NCBI RefSeq assembly: GCF_003024385.1
Contig: NZ_PVZN01000029.1
Span: 1-34,839 of the forward strand
Source: Pseudomonas sp. BBP2017
GTDB taxonomy: Bacteria > Pseudomonadota > Gammaproteobacteria > Pseudomonadales > Pseudomonadaceae
DNA length: 34,839 bases
Direction: 5' to 3'
The notes under the pieces were generated by a model. That model did no database searches. It saw only the letters and a list, made by a program, of their open reading frames with translations, and had not been told where the DNA came from. Positions 29,293 to 34,839 of the stretch are shown in pieces. The translations under genes were made by a program, and so were the position numbers. Every line of letters begins with the position of its first letter. Position 1 is the stretch's first letter.

Positions 29293-30238
29293 TCAAGCGC
29301 TCCACGGTTTTGGCCCACATCTCGTCCACCGGCGCCTCAAGTTTGAGCTCGCCACCATCAGGCAGGGGCACGGTCAGAGCATAAGCATGCAGGAACAGAC
29401 GCTTGCCGCCCAGATCGCGAATTTCGCGGGTGAAATCTTCATCGCCATATTTGCTGTCGCCAGCAATGCAATGCCCTGCATGCAGAGCGTGCACGCGGAT
29501 CTGGTGAGTACGGCCAGTGATCGGACGTGCCTCGACGATGGTGGCAAATTCACCAAAGCGGCGCAGTACACGGAAAATGGTCAGCGCCTCCTTGCCCTCG
29601 TCGTTGACTTCGACCATGCGCTCACCGGAACGCAAATTGCTCTTGAGCAACGGGGCATTGACCTGTTTCTTCGCGGTCGCCCAGTGACCACGGACCAGAG
29701 CCATGTAGCGCTTATCGACGCCATCACCGCGCAATGCGGCATGCAGGTGACGCAACATGCTGCGCTTTTTGGCGATCATCAACAGCCCGGACGTGTCACG
29801 GTCCAGGCGATGGACCAGCTCCAGCTCCTTGGCATCCGGACGCATCTGACGAAAGGCTTCGATCACACCGAAATTCAGGCCGCTACCGCCATGCACGGCG
29901 ATGCCAGCCGGTTTGTTCAGCACGATCAAGGCCTTGTCTTCGTAGACAATGGCAGCCTCAAGACGCTGAAGCAAACCCTGGGCCACCGGCACAGGCTCGT
30001 CACGTTCCGGCAGACGAACGGGCGGCACGCGCACGATGTCACCGGCCTGCAGCTTGTACTCAGGCTTGATCCGCCCCTTGTTCACGCGCACTTCGCCTTT
30101 GCGCAAAATGCGGTAAATCAAGGTCTTGGGAACACCCTTGAGCGCTGTGATGAGGAAATTATCGATTCGTTGGCCGGCAAGTTCCGGCGCGACCTCGATC
30201 AGCTGGACGCCGGAGGTCGGAGGGGCATTAGTCGTCAT
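29282..30238 (-). CDS. rluC: 23S rRNA pseudouridine(955/2504/2580) synthase
   Basis: RluC makes three pseudouridines in 23S rRNA. An S4 RNA-binding domain (about 20-75) precedes the RluA-type catalytic domain. The catalytic aspartate is Asp146 in 'LVHRLDRDTSGLL' and a second conserved block is 'GRTHQIRVH'. The length of 318 from ATG 30238 is normal; the open frame to 30361 is not coding. The ribosome binding site is weak. Divergent from rne, as in E. coli and P. aeruginosa. First gene of the rluC-HAD-sppA operon. Confidence 0.95.
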   Translation of the reverse strand: MTTNAPPTSGVQLIEVAPELAGQRIDNFLITALKGVPKTLIYRILRKGEVRVNKGRIKPEYKLQAGDIVRVPPVRLPERDEPVPVAQGLLQRLEAAIVYEDKALIVLNKPAGIAVHGGSGLNFGVIEAFRQMRPDAKELELVHRLDRDTSGLLMIAKKRSMLRHLHAALRGDGVDKRYMALVRGHWATAKKQVNAPLLKSNLRSGERMVEVNDEGKEALTIFRVLRRFGEFATIVEARPITGRTHQIRVHALHAGHCIAGDSKYGDEDFTREIRDLGGKRLFLHAYALTVPLPDGGELKLEAPVDEMWAKTVERLSAA

Positions 30239-30266
30239 TTGCCAATCATAACAATTTTTTATGGAT

Positions 30267-30295
30267 TTGAAGCACTTAATGATTGCTGCTATAGT
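30267..30295 (+). promoter_or_regulatory. Sigma-70 promoter of rne
   Basis: TTGAAG (30267-30272), a 17-base spacer and TATAGT (30290-30295) form a good promoter. With a start near 30302 the rne leader would be about 680 nt long. Confidence 0.75.
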
Positions 30296-30301
30296 CGCGA
30301 A

Positions 30302-30984
30302 CGCCGCCAAAAGCGGCTGGGCAGCGGACTCACGGCTTCTAGCCGGCCCTGACCGACGCAAAATCTCGAGGACGCGAGGCCGTCCGACGGGGCTTTTGCC
30401 AGTTTACAGAATTGCCTGGAATCGCCACCAGCGCCGTGCAGAGAAGACCGATAAAAACGACAAGAGCGGTGTTTTGCCCTCCCCCGATGTTTTTTTCGAT
30501 GCCACTCTGTCAGTGCCGTCAATTTCACGCAGTCATGGCGAAGGCTTCGGAAATACCAGCCTTGGACATAAAAGGCGCGGGCTCCCGTATTGGAGCTGGC
30601 GATAAATGCAACCCGTTGCGGATTCAGCGCGCGGCAGCACCCGAATTATCAGGGATACGTGTAGGGTGGAGATGCACAACCGTCGGACCGTGTAGTACTG
30701 CGTCCAGTCCACAGGCCTTTTGGCCAGACGACCGGACCCGGTCTTGATCAAGATGCCCCCGGGCGTCCACGGCCGAAGGCTGATTCCTCCTCCTGACTGA
30801 GTGCATTTGACACCACAGCAAGCAGGACGCGTCGTCGCGACTTCGGCAGTACTGGGTTACCAGTCTGGCTCGACAGTCGCTGGACACGGGGGTGGCCCGC
30901 CACCCCTTGCGCACCTGACACCGACCGTGAGAAGTCGTGTGTGCCGAACGCCGTTTCCGGCAGCCCGGAAACCGACGGTATTAC
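30302..30984 (+). promoter_or_regulatory. Long structured 5' leader of rne (rne-II-type element expected)
   Basis: No credible gene lies between the promoter and the rne start. The leader has several stems, for example GGGGTGG/CCACCCC (30889-30906) and GTTTCCGG/CCGGAAAC (30953-30972). The second ends 12 bases before the ATG and covers the GGAAA that could serve in ribosome binding. A seven-T tract lies near 30491-30497. RNase E cuts its own leader in E. coli, and a different conserved leader RNA, rne-II, is described for Pseudomonas. That this region holds rne-II is inferred from position. Confidence 0.65.
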
Positions 30985-33900
30985 ATGAAAAGAATGCTGA
31001 TTAACGCGACTCAACCCGAAGAGTTGCGTGTAGCTCTGGTAGACGGCCAACGTCTCTACGACCTGGACATCGAGTCCGGTGCGCGCGAGCAGAAGAAGGC
31101 CAACATCTACAAAGGCCGGATCACCCGGATCGAACCCAGCCTGGAAGCCGCTTTCGTCGACTTCGGCTCCGAACGTCACGGCTTTCTGCCGCTGAAAGAA
31201 ATCTCCCGCGAATACTTCAAGAAGTCCCCGGAAGGCCGGGTGAACATCAAGGAAGTGCTCAGCGAAGGCCAGGAAGTCATCGTCCAGGTCGAGAAAGAAG
31301 AGCGCGGCAACAAGGGCGCAGCCCTGACTACCTTTATCAGCCTGGCTGGCCGCTACCTGGTGCTGATGCCGAACAACCCGCGTGCCGGCGGCATCTCCCG
31401 CCGCATCGAAGGCGAAGAGCGCAATGAACTGCGCGAAGCCCTGAACGGTCTGGTCGCCCCTGCCGACATGGGCCTGATCGTGCGTACTGCCGGCCTCGGC
31501 CGCAGCAGCGAAGAAATGCAATGGGACCTGGACTACCTGCTGCAGCTCTGGACCGCGATCAAAGAAGCCTCCCAGGACCGCGCCGCACCTTTCCTGATCT
31601 ACCAGGAAAGCAATGTCATCATCCGCGCCATCCGCGACTACCTGCGCCAGGACATCGGCGAAGTACTGATCGACAGCATCGATGCCCAGGAAGAAGCCCT
31701 GACCTTCATCCGCCAGGTGATGCCGCAGTACGCCAGCAAGATCAAACTGTATGAAGACAGCGTTCCGCTGTTCAACCGCTTCCAGATCGAAAGCCAGATC
31801 GAAACCGCCTTCCAGCGTGTCGTCGACCTGCCATCCGGCGGCTCGATCGTTATCGATCCGACCGAAGCCCTGGTGTCCATCGACATCAACTCGGCGCGCG
31901 CCACCAAAGGCAGCGACATTGAGGAAACCGCCCTGCAGACCAACCTGGAAGCGGCTGAAGAAATCGCCCGCCAGCTGCGCCTGCGTGACATCGGCGGCCT
32001 GATCGTCATCGACTTCATCGACATGACCCCAGCCAAGAACCAGCGCGCCGTCGAAGAAAAGGTCCGCGAGTGCCTGGAAGCCGACCGTGCCCGCGTACAG
32101 GTCGGTCGCATCTCGCGCTTCGGCCTGCTGGAAATGTCCCGTCAGCGCCTGCGTCCATCCCTGGGCGAAAGCAGCGGCATCGTCTGCCCACGCTGCAGCG
32201 GCACCGGCATCATCCGTGACGTCGAGTCCCTGTCGCTGGCGATCCTGCGCCTGATCGAAGAAGAAGCGCTGAAAGACCGCACCGCCGAAGTTCGCGCGCA
32301 AGTGCCGATTCCGGTTGCAGCCTTCCTGCTCAATGAAAAACGCAACTCGATCACCAAGATCGAACTGCGCACCCGGGCACGTATCGTCATCCTGCCGAAC
32401 GACCACCTGGAAACCCCGCACTTCGAAGTCCAGCGTCTGCGCGACGACAGCCCGGAAGCGCTGAGCAGCCAGTCCAGCTACGAAATCGCCGCCGCCGAAA
32501 CCGAAGAAGTCCAGCCGACTGCCGCCACCCGCACCCTGGTTCGCCAGGAAGCTGCGGTCAAGACCGCACCGGCTCGCGCCAACGCTCCGGTTCCGACTGC
32601 TCCGGAACAACCTGCAGCCGCGCCGGTACACGTCGCGCCAGAGCCAAGCCTGTTCAAAGGCCTGGTGAAGTCGCTGGTCAGCCTGTTCGCCGGCAAGGAA
32701 GAGCCTGCCGCCGCTCCTGTAGTCGCCGAAAAGCCGGCCACCGAACGCCCGCAGCGTAACGAAGAGCGCCGCAACGGTCGTCAGCAAAGCCGCAACCGCA
32801 ATGGCCGTCGCGATGAAGAGCGCAAGCCGCGTGAAGAGCGTGCCCCGCGTGAAGAGCGTCAACCACGCGAAGCCCGGGAAGAAACCCAGGCCCGCGAAGA
32901 GCGCGCCCCACGTCAGCCACGCGAAGAACGTCAGCCTCGCGCCCCGCGTGAAGAGCGCCGCTCCCGCGAAGACCGTCCGGTCCGCGAACTGCGCGAGCCG
33001 CTGGATGCTGCCACCCCGGCCGTGCGTGAAGAGCGCCCCGAGCGCGCCCCACGTGAAGAACGCCAGCCGCGCGAAGAGCGCAGCCCACGTGAAGAACGTG
33101 CACCACGCGAAGAGCGAGCGCCTCGTGAAGAACGTGCGCCTCGTGAAGAGCGTCAACCACGTCCTCCACGCGAGGAGCGCCAGCCTCGTCCAGCCGAACA
33201 GGCTGCGGAAGCGACTGAAGAGCAACTGCCGAACGAAGAACTGCTACAGGACGACAACCAGGAAGGCATCGAAGGCGAACGCCCACGTCGCCGCTCCCGC
33301 GGCCAGCGTCGCCGCAGCAACCGTCGTGAGCGTCAGCGTGATGCCAACGGCAACGTCGTTGAAGGCGCCGAAGACGGCAGCGAAGAAGGCAACGAGCCGT
33401 CGGGCGCCGAACTGGCAGCTGGCCTGGCTGTCACCGCCGCCGTTGCAACCAGCAACATCAGCGCTGAAGCCGAGGCCCAGGCCAACGTTCAAGCTGAACG
33501 TGCTACTGCTGCCATTGAAGAGGCTGCACCGGTAGCTGCTGAGGTTGTTGCCGCAGAGACCGTTGAAGCAACCGAGCCGACTGCAGTCGAGCCTGTTGTG
33601 GTTGAAGCGCAACAGCCTGTCGTTGCTGAAGAAGTGGCAATCGCCCCAGTGGTCGAGCAGCCACTCAACGAACCTGCGGCTGTGGTTGAAGCGAGCATCG
33701 AGCCGATTGTCGAAGTTGCCCCTCAGCCAATTGTAGAAGCGCCGGCTGAAGTGGCTGTCACCGCCGAGCCAGTGGTTGAAGCAGCACGTGAGCCAGAAGC
33801 TGCTCGGGCCCCTGTAGTTGAAGCTGAAGCTGCCAAGCCGGCTGTTGCCGAGGCAGCGCCAGTTGCAACTGAACAGGCACCTGCTGCCGAGCCAGCGGTG

Positions 33901-34080
33901 GTCGAAGCACCGGTAGTGATGCTGCCGAACGGCCGTGCACCAAACGACCCGCGCGAAGTACGTCGCCGCAAGCGTGAGGCCGAAGCAGCAGCTGCCGCCG
34001 CTGCCGCTGCCCAAACCGCGCCGGTCGAGCAACAACCTGAAGCCCTGGAAACCACAGAAGAGCACAAACCGCTCGTCTGA
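30985..34080 (+). CDS. rne: Ribonuclease E
   Basis: RNase E is the essential endonuclease for mRNA decay and rRNA/tRNA processing and the scaffold of the degradosome at the inner membrane. The catalytic half has the S1 domain (about 35-120), metal ligands Asp300 in 'SIDINSARATKG' and Asp343 in 'LIVIDFIDM', and the zinc link C-x2-C (Cys401, Cys404 in 'CPRCSGTG'). After about residue 510 the scaffold is low-complexity: an amphipathic stretch 'SLFKGLVKSLVSLFAGK' (about residues 555-571, possible membrane anchor), Arg/Glu tandem repeats (about 595-735), an Arg-rich patch, a long Ala/Val/Glu/Pro tail, and N-D-P-R at 987-990 before 'EVRRRKRE'. Length 1031. The start ATG 30985 gives the standard N-terminus MKRMLINATQPEELRVALVDG; an upstream in-frame ATG at 30937 is not conserved. 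Confidence 0.97.
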   Translation: MKRMLINATQPEELRVALVDGQRLYDLDIESGAREQKKANIYKGRITRIEPSLEAAFVDFGSERHGFLPLKEISREYFKKSPEGRVNIKEVLSEGQEVIVQVEKEERGNKGAALTTFISLAGRYLVLMPNNPRAGGISRRIEGEERNELREALNGLVAPADMGLIVRTAGLGRSSEEMQWDLDYLLQLWTAIKEASQDRAAPFLIYQESNVIIRAIRDYLRQDIGEVLIDSIDAQEEALTFIRQVMPQYASKIKLYEDSVPLFNRFQIESQIETAFQRVVDLPSGGSIVIDPTEALVSIDINSARATKGSDIEETALQTNLEAAEEIARQLRLRDIGGLIVIDFIDMTPAKNQRAVEEKVRECLEADRARVQVGRISRFGLLEMSRQRLRPSLGESSGIVCPRCSGTGIIRDVESLSLAILRLIEEEALKDRTAEVRAQVPIPVAAFLLNEKRNSITKIELRTRARIVILPNDHLETPHFEVQRLRDDSPEALSSQSSYEIAAAETEEVQPTAATRTLVRQEAAVKTAPARANAPVPTAPEQPAAAPVHVAPEPSLFKGLVKSLVSLFAGKEEPAAAPVVAEKPATERPQRNEERRNGRQQSRNRNGRRDEERKPREERAPREERQPREAREETQAREERAPRQPREERQPRAPREERRSREDRPVRELREPLDAATPAVREERPERAPREERQPREERSPREERAPREERAPREERAPREERQPRPPREERQPRPAEQAAEATEEQLPNEELLQDDNQEGIEGERPRRRSRGQRRRSNRRERQRDANGNVVEGAEDGSEEGNEPSGAELAAGLAVTAAVATSNISAEAEAQANVQAERATAAIEEAAPVAAEVVAAETVEATEPTAVEPVVVEAQQPVVAEEVAIAPVVEQPLNEPAAVVEASIEPIVEVAPQPIVEAPAEVAVTAEPVVEAAREPEAARAPVVEAEAAKPAVAEAAPVATEQAPAAEPAVVEAPVVMLPNGRAPNDPREVRRRKREAEAAAAAAAAAQTAPVEQQPEALETTEEHKPLV
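32815..33190 (+). repeat. In-gene tandem repeats coding for REER-type motifs in RNase E
   Basis: About twenty degenerate 15-18 base units (core CGTGAAGAGCGT or CGCGAAGAACGT, with Ala-Pro or Gln-Pro spacers) encode repeated R-E-E-R blocks. Third-codon positions vary between units, so this is an old, selected protein repeat and not a fresh slippage. REER repeats are a known feature of the Pseudomonas RNase E scaffold. Confidence 0.85.
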
Positions 34081-34096
34081 TCATCCAGGCAGTAAC

Positions 34097-34128
34097 AAGC
34101 CCCGCCAGGTAACTGGCGGGGCTTTTTT
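34097..34128 (+). terminator. Terminator of rne
   Basis: AAGCCCCGCCAG (34097-34108) pairs with CTGGCGGGGCTT (34113-34124) around the loop GTAA, followed by six T. It begins 17 bases past the rne stop. Confidence 0.93.
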
Positions 34129-34161
34129 ATGGCTGTCATGGAGTCCCGGGGACTATGATCC

Positions 34162-34201
34162 TTGGGTTGGGTTGGGTTGGGTTGGGTTGGGTTGGGTTGG
34201 G
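34162..34201 (+). repeat. (TTGGG)8 pentanucleotide tandem repeat
   Basis: Eight exact copies of TTGGG, with no interruption, lie 33 bases past the rne terminator. Eight G-triplets with two-base T loops are an ideal sequence for a G-quadruplex on the plus strand. The tract is pure, so it is prone to slippage and likely to differ in copy number between strains. Confidence 0.95.
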
Positions 34202-34282
34202 ACTTGAGGCTGCGAGCTTATCCAGTCAATGTGGTGCCGCTGCTGGCCCCTTCCGCCCTTACGGCGGGTCCCTTTTCCGCCT

Positions 34283-34685
34283 GCTCCTGCATCCGGCCCT
34301 ACGCTGCGCTCCGGGTCCCCTCGCTACGGTGCCTCCTGAAGTCGCGAAGTTACGGGCGGCGCCTGCACGGACGTATCTTCGAAATCAGATATCGGCGGCG
34401 GCAAGCTGACGCTAGCGCGGGGCAAGCCCGCTTGCAAAGCGAGTAACAACTCGCTGTTGATCTCGCTCTCGCTCTCGCTCTTGATCTTGATCTTGATCTT
34501 GATCTTCATGCACGTTGGTTCAGGCGCCGCGGAGTGCGACTTCAGGAGGCCGAGTGGAGGTGCCTGTAGGGGCAGTGCGCAGCACCTTCGGCGTTAGCCG
34601 AAGACGCGAGACGTAGACTTGGCGAAGCAAGTCGTAGGCCGCGTGGCCCCGGAAGGCGCCGTAGCGTAGGGCCGGATGCAGGAGC
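34283..34685. repeat. Nested inverted-repeat element of about 400 bp after rne
   Basis: Three pairs of inverted arms nest inside each other. The outer arms are 21 identical bases (34283-34303 with 34665-34685, core CTGCATCCGGCCCTACG). The middle arms are 15 bases (GCCTCCTGAAGTCGC at 34331-34345 with 34536-34550). The inner arms are 10 bases (GCGGCGCCTG at 34356-34365 with 34521-34530). The loop holds hexamer repeats and half a REP unit (near 34416-34434). No credible protein is encoded. The element resembles dispersed non-coding repeats that I recall from Pseudomonas genomes; its name and role are unknown to me. Confidence 0.8.
34457..34504. repeat. Hexanucleotide tandem repeats in the loop of the inverted-repeat element
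   Basis: Eight hexamers in a row read TTGATC, then TCGCTC three times, then TTGATC four times. Both units have six bases, so gain or loss of units keeps any reading frame. A minus-strand frame (34324-34509) would read alternating Lys-Ile and Ser-Glu pairs, but it has no support as a gene. Confidence 0.9.
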
Positions 34686-34712
34686 GAGCGGTTTTGCCTA
34701 CTTTTTCCAAGA

Positions 34713-34839
34713 TGTATGGACCGGAGACATGGTGGACAGGTGTACGGGGACATGGTTGACACTTTTCGGCAAGCAAACCTGCCGGGAATTCGACCATGCC
34801 TTGGAACGCGAGAGACGCCATGAGCTTGAGAGAAGAGTT
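34713..34839 (+). mobile_element. Left end of an IS481-type insertion sequence (cut by the window edge)
   Basis: From TGTATGGACCGG at 34713 the DNA changes character. It carries two 16-base subrepeats (GGAGACATGGTGGACA at 34723-34738 and GGGGACATGGTTGACA at 34746-34761, 14 of 16 identical), which are typical of IS481-family ends, and then the start of a transposase gene. The preceding repeat element has an interrupted right side, which suggests the IS landed inside it. Confidence 0.75.
34796..34839 (+). CDS. IS481-family transposase, N-terminal fragment (partial)
   Basis: The frame from ATG 34796 reads MPWNARDAMSLREEF and then leaves the window. 'MPW..RD.MSLREEF' is the common start of IS481-family DDE transposases, which continue into a helix-turn-helix. 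Only 14 full codons are visible, so activity cannot be judged. No clear ribosome binding site is seen (GCCGGGAATTCGACC precedes the ATG). Confidence 0.75.
   Translation, partial: MPWNARDAMSLREE

Noticed and set aside
30748..33225. 825-codon open frame on the minus strand across rne
   Set aside because: It is the antisense shadow of the codon-biased rne gene, with Phe/Ala/Leu-rich nonsense and no domain; rne on the plus strand has full RNase E motifs.
34457..34504. CRISPR array
   Set aside because: The units are six-base tandem repeats with no spacers; no cas gene is in the window.
34324..34509. 61-codon minus-strand frame with Lys-Ile and Ser-Glu repeats
   Set aside because: It is made by the hexamer repeats and inverted arms; no ribosome binding site and no known family.

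Overview
The window is chromosomal DNA of a fluorescent-type pseudomonad, most like the Pseudomonas putida/fluorescens side of the genus. The evidence is gene order (ibpA, tRNA-Glu/Ala cluster with gltX, uvrB, tyrB, tRNA-Asn; and holB-tmk-mltG-pabC-fabF-acpP-fabG-fabD-plsX-rpmF-yceD / maf / sppA-HAD-rluC / rne), the near-recognisable Pseudomonas protein sequences, high GC with GC-ending codons, and REP elements of the pseudomonad type. Almost everything is core genome. The two edges are mobile: the left edge holds the start of a transposase gene on the minus strand that resembles IS3-type OrfA, and the right edge holds the left end and first codons of an IS481-type element. The window therefore runs between two insertion sequences.

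Layout. 1-126: end of an IS. 134-3680: minus-strand genes for a small heat-shock protein (sigma-32-like promoter and a ROSE-like RNA thermometer), tRNA dihydrouridine synthase DusC, and a thioesterase / alpha-beta hydrolase / TetR set with an AT-rich palindromic operator. 3751-4396: Ala-Glu-Ala-Glu tRNA operon with a consensus promoter, next to glutamyl-tRNA synthetase. 6219-8808: EmrA/EmrB-type efflux pair. 8869-12388: SOS-controlled uvrB and an aromatic/aspartate aminotransferase. 12451-16826: tRNA-Asn, two small conserved Pseudomonas proteins, a MoaA-type radical SAM enzyme, a TetR regulator and a class V aminotransferase. 16917-17035: a candidate sRNA, probably RgsA. 17067-26826: a long minus-strand block for lipid and envelope synthesis and replication (yceD-rpmF-plsX-fabD-fabG-acpP-fabF-pabC-mltG-tmk-holB-tatD). 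26922-30238: maf (plus strand), then rluC-HAD-sppA (minus strand). 30267-34128: rne with a roughly 680-nt leader. 34140-34839: non-coding, repeat-rich DNA ending in the IS481-type element.

Functionally the fab block joins phospholipid precursor supply (PlsX), malonyl loading (FabD), the carrier (AcpP) and elongation (FabG, FabF) with ribosomal protein L32, folate synthesis (PabC), cell-wall chain termination (MltG), dTMP kinase and a clamp-loader subunit.

The least ordinary points are these: the absence of pilZ between holB and tatD, with tatD left without a clear ribosome binding site; an intrinsic terminator between acpP and fabF; a consensus promoter placed so close to yceD that its mRNA should be leaderless; the long structured rne leader; and, after rne, a telomere-like (TTGGG)8 tract followed by a nested inverted-repeat element with hexamer repeats in its loop, apparently cut by the IS481-type insertion. 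I found no CRISPR array, phage module or recognisable new defence system.
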